A stretch of DNA of 64,000 bases from Sepiola atlantica (lineage: Eukaryota > Mollusca > Cephalopoda > Sepiida > Sepiolidae), in contig OY744521.1 of the NCBI GenBank assembly GCA_963556195.1, positions 127,515,459 to 127,579,458 of the forward strand, read 5' to 3'. Both the position numbers and the translations under genes were made by a program. The notes under the pieces were generated by a model, which was not told the origin of the DNA, did not search any database, and worked only from the letters and a program-made list of their open reading frames with translations. Below, in pieces: positions 21,553-33,479 of the stretch (position 1 is its first letter; each line of letters opens with the position of its first letter).

Positions 21553-24500
21553 CAGATACATCATCATCATCAACCGGTTTATTTGCTACAATTAATCCTC
21601 TGATGAGGGTGGGGCCTGATTGTCTAGTCTTGAAATCTAAGTCTTCCTCTCCACTCCTGTCTTCGGCAAGGCTTGATGGAATCCATACCCATGGCCTCCC
21701 TATCACGTTTGACTACGTCCTCCCAAGTCAACTTGGGTCTGCCAGTGGTGATGTTCTCTTCTGGCACATTCAACTGTCGGACTTTAGCAATCCAGCCATC
21801 GCTACGCTCAATGTGACCCAACCAACGCAGTCTGTTCTTTCGCATGATGTCCGCAAGGCTTTTCAAGTCGACCTGTGAGAGCAGGGATTCAAAAGAAACG
21901 TACTGTTCAGGCCTCACCAAACAGATCCATCTGACCATTGCCCTGTCATTACGGTGCAGCTTCCTTAGTATGCCAGCAGAGACAGCCCAAGTTTCTGAGC
22001 CATACAACAGCACACTTCTGACACATGAGGAATATACACGCCCTCTCATAGTTGTTGGCAGGTGTTTGTCAGGATTGGTAGCAGCTCTCTAAACTTTTTC
22101 CAGGCACACTTGCAACGTGTAGCTGCCGCGAGTTCACAGCCTCCACCTGATAACAGCACATCTCCAAGATAACAAAAGTCTGTCACTACTTCCAGCTTGT
22201 TGTCACCAGTATCCATCTCCGTCAGTGGTCTGCCATCTATTGGTCTTGCCGTGCCGGTGCAACGAAAGCACTTAAAGTGAGGATCTGCTTTGAGAGAGCC
22301 CTTTATGCCACTGCACCTTTTGTGGACCCAACCTGAACAGTGAGTGCAGATGATTGAGTTGCTGCCAGTTCCTTTCAGACATACAGCACACGGGTATTTT
22401 CCTGTTTTCTGTAGTAAGCTGAGGTTTGGACCTGCGATCATGACCTTAGTTTTACTCATGTTGACTCTGAGACCTTTCTCCTCCATGCTACTCTTCCATC
22501 TATCCAGACGTTCCTTGAGTGACTGAAGTGAAGTATCAAAGATTGCTAGGTCATCGGCATATAGCAGCTCCCACGGGCAGCCAGTATCGAATTCCAGTGA
22601 TAGAGCCTCGAGTACAATGATGAATGGAAGGGGACTTAAGACAGATCCCTGATGGACGCCTACTCTAACCTCAAATTCGTCGCTGTAGCTGTTACCGACT
22701 CGTACCCGACTACGTACATTGGTGTACATAGACGTTATCACCTGAACCAACTACTCAGTAACACCCAGCTTTCGCAGGGCCCACCAGATGACCCTTCTGG
22801 GGACACGGTCAAAAGCTTTCTCCAAATCTACAAATGCCATGTACAGTGGTTTGTTTGCTGCTAGATGTTTCTCCATGACTTGGCGTATGATGAAAATTGC
22901 ATCTGTGGTGCTCCTACCGGGCATGAAGCCAAATTGCATATCAGCAATCTGTATTTGTTGTCTGATCAGCTGTTCAACAACTCTTTCCAGGACATTCATG
23001 ACCTGATCAATGAGCTTAAGTCCACGGTAGTTACCTCTGTTTAATGCATCGCCTTTACCTTTGTACAGACTTACTATAATGCTGTCTTCCCATTCCTTAG
23101 GTATGCATCCTTCTCTGATGATGGCTTCAATCAGTTCATGCATCAAACTGGCCCCTAGTTCAACGGTTGGTTTGAGCATCTCAGCAACTATACCAGATGG
23201 CCCAGCTGCTTTATCAGCTCCCATTTTACGGATTGCTTCAGTGATCATCTCCTGGGTAATGGGGGTACTAAGACCTTCTATAGGAGTTTCATAAGTCAGC
23301 TCATCGGGGTTCCATGGAAATTCAACGTTAAGCAAGCGTTCGTAGTGCTGTTTCCATGACTGTTTTTTCGCTTCATCATCCAATGAGTTCACCAGAGTCG
23401 TTCCTTATAGGTTTTTCACCCAAGACATCTTGATTGTCACGGCGCATCTGTTTTGCGAGCTTGTAAATGTCACTTGACTTGGGATTTTCTTTATCGGCCT
23501 CTGACTTAGCGTGGTGTACAGCAGCTTTAGCAGCACGCTTGGCTCCATTGTATGCTTCCCTACTACCTCCTGTTTTCCATGCTCTGTAGCAACGCCTCTT
23601 CTCTAACAGCTTGATCAACAATCTCATTCCACCACCAGGTTTGTTTCCTCCAATTGTGCTTGGATGACACTCCACACACCTCCATCGCTGCATCATTCAA
23701 TCCATCCTTGAGTCTCTTCCAGTGCTCTTCAACACTCACTGCCCGTGTATCCCGATGTGAAGAAACAAATCTCTCAGCAAATTTAGTCTGAATGATTGGA
23801 TCTTTCAGCTTCCACAGTTTTATGCGTGGTGTAAACTTGTGTTTGCATTTGCGGGAAGCTTCTGCCTTGAGATCACATAATAGCAGATTGTGTTGAGATA
23901 CACATTCTTCACCCAGGCTGACTGACATTTGTGACACGTCTCCTGAAGCTGCGCCGGAATAGTATGTAGTCTATCTGGGTCATGATTCCTCCAGATTGGT
24001 ATGTAACTAGGTGTTTAGGCCTCTTTTCGAACACCGAGTTGCCAATCACTAGATTATTAGCAACAGCAAACTCGAGTAGTCTTTCTCCTCCAGCATTCCT
24101 CATACCAATAGCATGTCCACCATGTACTTCTTCATAACCGCAAGGAGTGGAACCAATATGTCCATTCCAGTCACCACACACAAACAGTTCCTCAGTACTA
24201 GGTACAGTCGCCACTAGGCTCTGCAGCTGCTCGTAGAAGTTGTCCTTTGCTTCCTCGCCGAGTCCAACTTGTGGAGCGTAGATGCAAACAATGGCAAACA
24301 CTAACTTTCCAACAACAAGACGAACAAATATTATCCTGTCGGATATTCGCTTCACCTCAAAAACTTTCTCCCACCACTTCTCTGCCACCAATATTCCCAC
24401 TCCACCTGTCCCTTTATCATTCCCAGACCAGTAGAACTTGCCGTTGGTATCTCTCCTGACTATTTTTCTCACACCTTCATTTCTCCATCTCGTCTCTTGT

Positions 24501-24782
24501 AAACAACACAAGTCAATCTTCTTTCTGGATATTGTCTCCACCACCTCATTTGCCTTTCCTCGCATGGTTCCAACATTCAGAGATCCAATGCGAAAAAGTT
24601 CTGGATGTTCGTATAATTTGCCATAGCCAGGCCCTGAAGATCAACGCATCCTGGGATCTACGAAGCCCAAGACATTACCAGCAGCATTAGTGCTACTGGC
24701 ACTGCCTTTCTTTTTTCCTGCTGTATTTCGACTAGACATTGTATTTAAGGCAATTTTACGGCTGGATGCCTATCCTTTACCA
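21553..24782 (-). mobile_element. Nearly full-length LINE (RTE-like) with endonuclease, RT and PHD-like finger
   Basis: The minus-strand element runs from an AGGCATCCAGCCGTAAAATT 5' end at about 24782 to a (GAT)n-type 3' tail at about 21558-21575. One long ORF can be followed: start near 24739 (MSSRNTAGKKKGSASS), APE endonuclease (LCCLQETRW, CIYAPQ, GDWNGHIG, DYILFRR), RT (GNYRGLKL, FMPGRSTTDAIF, FVDLEKAFDRVPR, GVHQGSVLSP, YADDLAIF), a Cys/His finger, then CYLGDVLLSGGGC, VLLYGSETWAV and RLRWLGHIER. An early stop after PRMR (about 24655), several frameshifts (near 23920, 23600, 23390, 22048) and an in-frame TAG at about 22751-22753, where Trp is expected, inactivate it. The RTE-like assignment rests on architecture and the microsatellite tail. 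Confidence 0.88.
22258..22394 (-). other. PHD-like zinc finger inside the LINE polyprotein
   Basis: Between the RT and the C-terminal domain the frame reads CAVCLKG...IICTHCSGWVHKRCSG...FKCFRC. The spacing C-x2-C, about 9, C-x2-C-x4-H-x2-C, about 15, C-x2-C is that of a C4HC3 PHD finger, with the usual Trp (GW) before the His. PHD fingers commonly bind histone H3 tails; a chromatin-targeting role here is inference. Confidence 0.75.
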
Positions 24783-24783
24783 A

Positions 24784-25650
24784 CTTGAACACTTTTGGCA
24801 GTCCAAGACCTCCACCGGTTGCGAATTCAATTGGAGAATTCACGTATGGTCCAGAAAATGGTTCTATTTCTTTTTCCCTACTTTAGGAGGTTTGCTGACA
24901 TTTTCAAGGAAGAATGTTCAGAATGGTCACAAAAAAAAAAAAAAAAAGTTCGCCTACTTTTTCAAAAATTGAACCCAGCGTGCCATGATAGGTACTGCAA
25001 CTATATTCTACCAAGGATACCGAGTGAAATTTCATTTGATCAAACTGCAAATCCTGACAAATGTTTTTGGCAAAAAGTCGTCCTTTTTCAACCTACGTTG
25101 GAAATGTTTAAACCTAACAAAAAGAGAAGATGAGTTTTATTTTTTTTTTAGCTATGCCGGAATCATAAATAGAGAATGCCAGCAGTTTAAACTGGAAGAA
25201 CTGACTGCAGACAGATTCTGATATCTAATTTTTATGCAGAGCGTAATCGGAAGCAAAGATTCCGATATAAGGGCGAGAATCTTGATGAAGTGGGAGCAGG
25301 ACTCTAATTTAATGTTGCAAGCGATTGTTGACGAATGTAATAGAATCGTAAGCATGCAACACAATTCGGCAAAGATCGAAGAAAAAGACATGGCTCAGGT
25401 CCGATATGCTAGAAGAGACTGTTCAAAAAATTGACATTTAAAACCTATTCATCGCTACGCAGAAAGCACACAAAGGTGAAAAACAAAAATATGGGAAAAC
25501 ACACAGAAGCGGAAACCAGACACATGTCCTTCTAGTTTAGGATTTCATATAAAAGGCAGGTGTCTCTTTAAAAACAAAATTTGTCATTTTTGTGGAAGGT
25601 TTGGGCACGTAATGCATGTGTAGAGGAAAAAGGCCGAGCGCTAAGAGTTT
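24784..25650 (+). pseudogene. Gypsy gag remnant with zinc knuckle
   Basis: Frames 24795-25133, 24985-25221 and 25234-25434 chain into a Gag-like protein: FPYFRRFADIFKEE, FFNLRWKCLNL, YAGIINRECQQFKLEELTAD, and a helical segment to about 25400. A CHFCGRFGHV segment near 25577 is the start of a CCHC knuckle; the last Cys is lost and a stop follows. Single-base length changes, notably in the A15 run near 24931, disrupt it. Confidence 0.75.
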
Positions 25651-25699
25651 TGTAAATGCTGTAATTTCCAGGAAAAATGGTGGCGGCCATCATGGAAGA

Positions 25700-26222
25700 A
25701 AATTTGCTGATATGGTAACGACTTGTCTATAATCAGTGAAGACTCCTGGAAAAAAATTGAAAAACCAACATTGTTCACAGCGAAAAAGTCACAAAAGGAG
25801 TAACTGGCAGAAAGCTGAATTTCATAGGGGAATTTATGTGCAACATTTCTTTTGGAGGTAAGACGTGTAAAGCTAAAGTCTATGTGCTGAAAAATACTTC
25901 CGATTTATTCGGTACCAACTGGATGACTTTATTTGACTTGTGGGATATACCGATAAGCTCATTTTGCAACTCGGTAAAAGCCCCCTCCCCAAACATAAAT
26001 AGTAAAAGTGAAAAACTTAAGACTCTGAAAAAAGATTTCCCAGAGATATTTCTACAAGGTTTGGGCAGATGCACAAAAACGAAAGTAAAATTGGAGGTAA
26101 TGGAAAATGCTACCCAAGTTTTCAAACTAAAGTGTAGTGTACCCTATGCAGCTGTAGAATCGATAGACCAGGAACTCTATCGCCTAGAACAAAAGGGGTA
26201 CTTAGAAAAGTACAATATTCAG
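25700..26222 (+). pseudogene. Gypsy protease and RT entry remnant
   Basis: NDLSIISEDSWKKIEKPTL (about 25716-25772) and FGGKTCKAKVYVLKN...LFGTNWMTLF are retropepsin-like. The catalytic Asp-Thr/Ser-Gly position just upstream is degraded, with a stop at about 25707. The segment then passes into RT entry sequence (VPYAAVESIDQELYRLEQKG). The part from 25836 to 26249 is open. Confidence 0.75.
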
Positions 26223-26223
26223 A

Positions 26224-27360
26224 GTGGGTGTCACCCATGGTTTACATAAAAAAAAAAAAAATTTTCGTGGGTGCGAGTATTTCTCAACAGGCTGGAATAT
26301 GTGCCTAAAAATGCACGAATATCCATTGCCTAGCACAGAAGACACTCTTGCCCATTTAAATGGTGGAAAAATTTTCTCAAAATTGGATCTCTCAGATGCG
26401 TATCTGCAAGTAGAAGTCGAAGAAGAGAGTACAAAATTGCTCACTATCAATATGCATAGAAGGTTGTATTCGTTTAATCATCTACCTTTCAGAGTGAAAG
26501 TAGCATCAACTTTCTTCCCAAAAATAATGGATAATATGTTAGAGGGTTTAAATTATGCTATGGTGTACTTGGACAATATATTGATCAAGAGCAAGACCAT
26601 TTAACAACACATTAAACATGTGAATTAGGTTAAATAATAAAAAAATTTTTTTTTAATTGCTGAATATGGGTTTTAAGCTCAGCTAGGATAAATGCGAATT
26701 TTTTATGTCCCAAATAAATAATTTGGGACAAATTATAGATGCAAAAGGCAGAAGACCCGATCCAGAAAGGTCTAGTGCAATTAAAAATATGCCCGCCCCG
26801 ACAAATGTTGCTGAATTGCAAGCATTTTTAGGTCTTGCTAATTAGATATATATAAATAATATGCATGATTTACGTTCCCCGTTGAACGAATTGTTAAAAC
26901 AAGATAAAAAATGGCAATGGACAGAAAATTGCCAGAAGGCTTTTCAAAATATTATGGATGTGCTTATAGCAGAACTTTTTTTTAACACATTATGACCCAA
27001 AATTAGAAATAATTTTGGCTACTAATGAGAGTAATTACGGCATCGGAGCCATACTATTCTATAAAGACAATTTACGGGGCACAAAAGCCATTGCTCATGC
27101 GAGCAGAAGTTTAATCTCGGCTGAAAAGAACTATAGCTAGATCGAGAAAGAAAGTTTATCCATCATTTTCAGGATTAAAAAATTTCAAAAATTCATCCAT
27201 GGCTGTAAATTTATTTCGATTTTTGGATCAAAGAAAGGAATCCCAGTTCCTACAGCAAATAGGTTACAGCGATGGGGCACTATTCTGCTAAATAATGATT
27301 TCAATATGGAATATATTCCTTCAAAGAAGTTAGGCCATGTGGACGGCTTGTCCCGATTAA
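26224..27360 (+). pseudogene. Gypsy reverse transcriptase and RNase H remnant
   Basis: RT motifs are PLPSTEDTLAHLNGGKIFSK, LDLSDAYLQVEV, and YLDNILIKS at about 26564-26590. The catalytic Y-x-D-D box reads YLDN, so the second Asp is Asn and the enzyme would be inactive apart from the stops. RNase H-like sequence follows (LATNESNYGIGAILF near 27018, IAHASRSLISAEKNYS near 27090 with a stop, then LGHVDGLSRL at about 27335). Confidence 0.8.
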
Positions 27361-27629
27361 TTCCGAAATATTGTGAAGATACGGTAATCGCATCACTCAA
27401 AGCTGAAAGTGAAATAAAAGAAGTACTGGTTAGCACCATACGTGAACTCCCAGTGACTGCGCAAGAAATACAAATAAAATCTAAAAATGATAATTTTATT
27501 AAAAATATGATGGATAAAGTGAAGTGCAAACAAAGGGGAAATGTAAATTCGCCGGTAAGCAATAACTATTCAATTTGCGACAAAATTTTAATGTATGCTG
27601 AACGCATCGTGATCCCAGTGGCATTACAA

Positions 27630-28273
27630 AAAGATGGTTAAAGGAATTTTACTGTGGTTACCCAGGAATGTGCAAAATGAAATCGCTTATGCATTCATAA
27701 GTTTTTGGGTCAGGTATGGACCAGGGCATTGAGGACAGTTAAGAGCTGTAGAGGTTGTGCTCTTGCAGCTAAAGCACCACCAATAATGACAGCATCATGG
27801 CCGAAAGCGGACATGCCATGGTGTAGACTACATCTAGATTTTGCTGGACAGCTAAATGGTGCACATTATTTGATTGTGGTGGACAGTTTAACAAAATGGC
27901 CAGAGATTCTGAAATACAAAAAGCCAACATCTGCCATAACAATAATTTTTTGCATGAACTGTTTGTCAGGTTTGGATTACCCGATGGAATTGTCACGGAT
28001 AACGGGACCCAATTCACCTCAGGAGAGTTTAACATGTTTTGCAAAAACTTTGGGATAAAACAGGCAGAAAGGTTTGTAGATACCTTCAAAAATGCTTCAA
28101 GAAAAACTGGAGGTAGAGTAAACGAGGAGTGGAAGATCCAACAATTCCTAAGGGTTTATAAGATAACACCGAACAAAACCATTGCGGCGAACATGGCACC
28201 GGCGGATATGATGTTCGCAAGAATTAAAACCAATTTTTTACAAATTGTTGCCAGTGAAGAAAAAACATTTTAA
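27630..28273 (+). pseudogene. Gypsy integrase remnant
   Basis: A damaged zinc domain (FYCGYPGMCKM, then CRGCALAAKAPP) precedes the DDE core: HLDFAGQLNGAHYLIVVDSL with the first Asp, TDNGTQFTSGEFNMF with the second, and AERFVDTFKNA with the Glu. A frameshift near 27900 splits the core into two frames. A C-terminal part (KVFLFKLQKRQDG, VNQLRCKYL) continues to about 28556 with stops. Confidence 0.85.
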
Positions 28274-28638
28274 AAACACGGATGGTAAGACCATACATTT
28301 TAATGTTGATGAAAAAGTGTTTCTTTTTAAATTACAGAAAAGGCAAGACGGTATTGTCACCAGGAGAATCGGACGTCTGATATATATGGTTCGGGGTCTG
28401 TAGTGGGAAAACAAGCGTTATGTAAATCAGTTGAGATGTAAATACTTGGAAAAACAAACCTCACATGAGGAATCCATGGAGGTACTTTACAATGTATTTG
28501 ATGTACTGATTCCTGAAAACCTTACTACTGCTCTTGCTACTGAAGACGTTCAATGAAAAGAAAGACAAATTTAACATTACGTATAGAGATTGACCCAAAG
28601 AGGAAAAGATATATTTCCAGGAAGAAATAAATCTTAAG

Positions 28639-28879
28639 TGTTGTGGACTGATCCGGATTTACCCATAGTGACAGGATGGATTCGTCAGGTCACTATAAAG
28701 TCGACACCTTTGCCTAACCAAAGGAGAACCGCTTAGCGCATGGCTTATAGCACGTCTGCCTTGAGCCTATATTTGCGACTGACTTATTGTATGTAATTAA
28801 GTATTCTTAATACATTTCTCATTCCTTCTATTCCTGTCTTGTGTTCGTATTTATTTATTGTTATTACTACGATATAACA
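28639..28879 (+). repeat. 3' LTR of the gypsy element
   Basis: The 241-bp segment starts TGTTGTGGACTG and ends CGATATAACA, giving TGTT...AACA inverted ends typical of LTRs. It lies after the pol C-terminus and a purine-rich tract. Only one LTR is visible. Confidence 0.65.
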
Positions 28880-30420
28880 GACATGAAAAACATTACAAAA
28901 GGATTGCTGGATTTCCAAGAAAAATTGGCTATTGTTAAATATTTCCATTTTCTCTACAAAACAAGTTTTGGTCCCAAATTTTGGACATTTTTTTTTCTAA
29001 AATCAAAATCGTTTAATTGTGAGAAAAATTGGAACAAGAATTGTAGAAAGAAGTTTTAGTAGAATATATATCTTAATCTTCGTAAGAGGACATAAGTGAA
29101 GCAATGAATTAACTAGCAAAATATTCATCCCATGACGAGTATTTAGAGTTTTGTTTTCCGTTGTAATAATAAATATAGCATATTATATTGCCATTTTGTT
29201 AGAATATTAAAATGAAACAAAACAAAAAAGAGAAAAAAAAGGAATTTCCAAAAAGTGAAAATGAGAAAGAACGGAATTAAGAGAAATCAGTGCCTTCACT
29301 GCCTTATAAAATTGATGCCACAACATTTATCTTTTAGAAATATTTTCCATTTTTCGCAAAAAAAAAATAATTATGTAGCCATGTATGACCCCCCCCCACA
29401 CACACAGATTGTTTTTACTTATTTTTTCTTCTTCCATATATTATAGATTAAGCACCAAATTTTGAGATTATATGAAAAATTTAAAACAAGCCTTTTAATA
29501 TTTACCACATTAATTTAACGTAAATAGGAGTCTCTTCAACAATTTTCATTTCCAATTTTGTGAAGAAGGAGGGTCATTAAAAAAAAACAAAAAAAAAACT
29601 TAGGGAAGTAATACTGGGGCGGTATTAATGTCAAAATAATTTGATAAACTGATCTCCCTTTAATCAGGGGTGTTGTACTGATCTGCTAATCTATTATTTC
29701 TAGGAATTTTCATTTTCATAAAGAAACCAATTTATTCAATAAACAAATGATTCAACATTTGACAAAATATGATTTAAATTTTTAAATCATGAAAATATAT
29801 TTCAACCATCAAATTTAATAAGCCTATATTTGTGACATCAGGAAGTTTCTTGGCCGGTCGAGAGCAGGCTCAAGGCATTTCCCACCAATCATTACACTGG
29901 TTGAATTCAATGTCCATTTTTACAATGAAATTAAAATATCAAATGAGAAACATTTAACATATTTTTGTAAACATTTTTTTTGATACCCATAATGTGGCAT
30001 TTAAAAACTTGATAAAAATGTAACAATAAAATTGTCTTCCATTAAAAGTTTTGGTTTATTTTTCGTAAAAATTAATTTAATGATGTTCAAATTTTCTAGA
30101 GATTTATCGATTTCAAAACTTAGTTAAAAAAGAAAACGACTAAAATAAAATCTAATGTTAATTATTAAAACCACAACAAAAAAATAATAGAAAAAAAAAC
30201 TGTATAAATAAACAAAAAATGAGTAAAGCTCGATTTACAAAATTTTAGTAAACTTGTTTTGATGTTGGTTTTCTACTAATAATTAGATGGACTTCTTCTA
30301 AGGCTTGAAACTCTTGATTGTATTTTTGACTTTTTAAAATCTTTTTTTGCTTAAAAAAAATTGGTTGAAATATATTTTTTGTGATTTGGTTTACGAGCCA
30401 AATGACAATACTATAAAATG
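28880..30420. other. AT-rich intronic DNA, nothing recognised
   Basis: Homopolymer-rich sequence with only chance short frames. Confidence 0.45.
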
Positions 30421-30424
30421 TAAT

Positions 30425-30627
30425 TCCAGCCAGAAATCATTTTAAAGCCAATTTAAAGGCTTACTAAAATCATGTTAGAATGCCAAAAGTTACAAAGTAA
30501 ACACAGTATCTGCCCCCCCCCCTATTATTGATAAAAAAAAAAATGGCTGTCGCTATGATTGTGCAAAATTTGGAAAATGAGTTTGAAGCTTTTAAATTAT
30601 CAATTCGAAAGTAATTTCTGGTTAGAA
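30425..30627. mobile_element. MITE-like foldback element, copy A
   Basis: Left end CCAGCCAGAAATCATTTTAAAG and AATTTAAAGGCTTAC are mirrored on the right by GAAGCTTTTAAATT and GTAATTTCTGGTTAG. The same ends and the centre (AAAATGGYTGTYRCTATGATT-like) recur at 44.5 kb. There is no transposase, so it is non-autonomous. Confidence 0.65.
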
Positions 30628-31139
30628 AATATGCTATGCCACCTTCAACACGCTCAAAAACGTGTCTCACATCAATGTCGATGGTCAAAAGACGAACAGA
30701 CACAGGGGCGATTAGTTGATGATGACCTAGCAGGTAGCACAAACAAAATGGCAACAGACAGGAAAAGTTGAAAGTCATTCACAAAATGTCTAACCTCTCA
30801 GCACGAGATACGAAGACGAAAAATTACAATAATAAAGAGACAAAAATTAAGTATGTTTTTTTAAAATCTGAAACTAAAAAAACAGTTTTTCTTGACAGCA
30901 CTACCATTGTATCTGTTTTTACATGTGCACTTGTGGCCTTGTTTGGATAGAAGGTGCATTCATATTCTGTGTGCATATTTAACTGTCACAAATATTCACG
31001 AATCATGTGTGCATTGCATTTTGCAAGGGTTTCATTGTGGCTTTCAATGAATGCTCACATGGTGTATCTATATATTAAACATCGAACAACTGGTCAAATG
31101 TTAAATAAAAGATGCCTTAGATGTAATGCAAAAGTATTT

Positions 31140-32830
31140 ACATCTGATTAGAGTTTCTCTGTGTTGATGACAACTTTTATCGCTCACTTACAAGTTGGCA
31201 TGCAGTATCTCGTGGATTCTTTCTTGAAAGCATGCAATGCTTTGGATTTAACAATTAGTTTGAAAAAAAATAAATAAATAAATAAAAACAGTTAGGTACC
31301 AACCTACACCGGGAAAGGTTTATTCTAAGCCCAGGATTTATGTGCATGGTAAAAATGTACAAGTTGTGAATAAATTTGTGTATTTAGGCAGTATTATGCT
31401 TATAATGTTGTGCGTTCCAGATGATGAAATCGCTCTTCGAATTAGAAATGCAAGTGTGACACTATGAGGTGACAGCCACCTTTATTTGATGTCTTGAAAA
31501 AGTCAACGAGTGTGCAAAGTCAAAGGTTCACACCTCCAATGAGTTGTTGGCTTCTGTCATAAAAACCGTGACAATAGGTTAAACACAAGTCACCGCAGGT
31601 TGCTGATGAGTTGAGAGTTTGAATGTTAACTGGGAAGTGGGGGTGTTCTTTATTGAGTGACAGATTTTTCTGAAATTAAAAATATCAGACGTGAGCGACA
31701 ACGTACACCGGACAGACGTCTTGAAAGTTAAGGGAGTTTGTTCGCATGTAATGAACCCACAGTATTAGCTAATAATATAATAAAGCATATATTTTTAAAG
31801 ACAAAAAAATGTCAGTTTTATATCCAGTAATTTTTTTCAGCTCATGGATTCAAAGTCTCCCAGACAGAACACAATGAAAGGACCAGTCTTTGGATTAAGA
31901 TGATGCTCTCTTGGGCAAAAGCAGAAAAGAAACACTGACCAGCCACTTACCCAAGTTCCAGACCAGCAGCATTAATATCAAAGTTTTGCGGTCTTTAGGC
32001 ACAGCGCTATTGACAGAGCAACTAATTGGAATGCATGCGATCTTCATTGTAATGGACTATATTTTGTGCAGAATCATCCAGAATACAACACTGAGTAACT
32101 CCCCAAGCCACGATCGTATCACATAAGCATTCGGAAAGTTGGACGGGCATCTTTGGAGTGAAAGTGGCATTTCAATTAAGACCAAACTGAAGATATACAA
32201 AATGTAGGCAGGAAGGTTTTTACAATGTTTACAGTAGATACTTAGTATACTTTTGCAAATGTACATAAGTGACACTGAAAGGAGTCATTGCATTAGCATT
32301 GAATCTGAGATAATCCAGTACTGTCGGAAAGAATGACTGATAACCAGATTCCTGAACCACTTTTATATGGAGAGTTAGCCAGAGGGAAGCGTCCACGACA
32401 CAAACCCAAAATGAGGTATTAAGAAAACTTTGATGAAAGCACTTATCAAGGTGAATCAGTCTTGATCGTTTTTTGTGGAGAATTGTAAGACAAGATTTGA
32501 AAGGAATCGCATCCATCATAAGAAACTTAAGAGAGATGCACACAAGCAGCTTGACATCATTCTATCAGAATTTGTGGCGTCTCAAACCGCTTTGACCTGT
32601 AATGAATCTAGAAAGTTTCTCGCAGTAATTCCGGTCTTAGAAGTCACCAAAGATGTTACAAAGGCATGGAGGATTTTGCCTATGATTTTAATAATGAATC
32701 TATGTGTAGAGTATGTGGACAATGTATTTCAGTTGGAGGCCTCAAACGTCACATGAGGGTCCACCAGAACAATGAAACAGTTCCTTTTTCAAGGCATCTG
32801 CATGCTTGTCATATTTTACCAGAGAGTCAT
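31140..32830 (+). mobile_element. Decayed LINE 3' half ending in a C2H2 zinc finger
   Basis: Plus-strand frames give an RT catalytic region (EFLCVDDNFYRSLTS, near 31141, where the usual A of the box is V), FVYLGSIML (about 31376), RIRNAS, a degraded RW.GH region, SQREASTTQTQNE-type basic sequence (about 32370), and finally CRVCGQCISVGGLKRHMRVH at about 32706-32763. That last stretch is a C2H2 finger (C-x2-C, H-x3-H). It is full of stops. Confidence 0.7.
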
Positions 32831-32963
32831 TAGCATAATCAAAGAAACATTCACTCTACACATGTTTAATAATAAAAAGATATCAGGTAATTAAGTTATT
32901 CTTGAGCATAAATTTCAGCCATTATATGTATGAAGATAGAGAGAGAAGCATATATAATATGTA

Positions 32964-33020
32964 TTTTTTTATGGAAATTGCTCCAGACGAGGCATGAAGC
33001 CACTTGATGTAAGAAGCTAA
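32964..33020 (+). repeat. Short repeat shared with 61.43 kb
   Basis: TTTATGGAAATTGCTCCAGA followed by CGAGGCATGAAGCCACTTGATGTAAGAAGC matches 61426-61480 at nearly every base. It is probably the 3' end of a retroelement. Confidence 0.7.
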
Positions 33021-33159
33021 CAAGAATGAAAGATGATTGTCGCAAAGACAGGAGATACCTTAGTCTTGACAGGACCAAGACTATATAGGTAGGAGAAAAA
33101 CAAGCCTGCAGTTTTTGGAAAGAAGCTATTGGAATAGGAAGCTGTATTACAATGAGGTA

Positions 33160-33470
33160 TCAAAACAGCGCGAATTGATGGAGACCACTAGACCAACGAG
33201 TCAAACAAACTGGAACAAAGGAAGTGGCGAATAGATCACACAATTCTGAAGTACATATGTCACAATAGTACTTACAGAAAAGACTGAAGCTAGCAACATC
33301 ACGTCTGATGTAAAGGGTGCAGAGAAGAAAAAGAGTGAGACCAACCAAATTACAGATATTTTTCTGCACCTTATCAAGAACCCTCAAATGAGACAGAGAT
33401 TCACAATCCCAAATATGACCAGTACTGTGCGTATGCGTGTGTTGAACAAATTGTGACATTATGTATAATA
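33160..33470 (-). mobile_element. LINE RT C-terminal fragment (CR1/Jockey-like)
   Basis: A 99-codon minus frame reads GHIWDCESLSHLRVLDKVQK, then RRDVASFSLFCKYYCDICTSEL and FVPVCLTRWSSGLHQFA. This is the typical H.W......LDKVQ...R..VASLSLFYRYY segment of CR1/Jockey-like ORF2. It is isolated, so it is a short insertion or remnant. Confidence 0.8.
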
Positions 33471-33479
33471 CAATATAAA

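Larger units (their letters stand above)
24784..28879 (+). mobile_element. 5'-truncated, mutated Ty3/gypsy retrotransposon with 3' LTR
   Basis: Gag-like sequence begins abruptly next to the LINE 5' end, followed by protease, RT, RNase H and integrase in Ty3/gypsy order and a 3' LTR at 28639-28879. No 5' LTR or primer-binding site is visible, neither before the gag nor beyond the LINE. Frameshifts and stops are spread through all domains. The coding order PR-RT-RH-IN distinguishes it from Copia-type elements. Transposition is impossible from this copy. Confidence 0.9.

Noticed and set aside
21396..21878. A 160-codon plus-strand protein across the LINE 3' end
   Set aside because: It crosses the border between unique DNA and the antisense of the LINE, so it is a chance frame.
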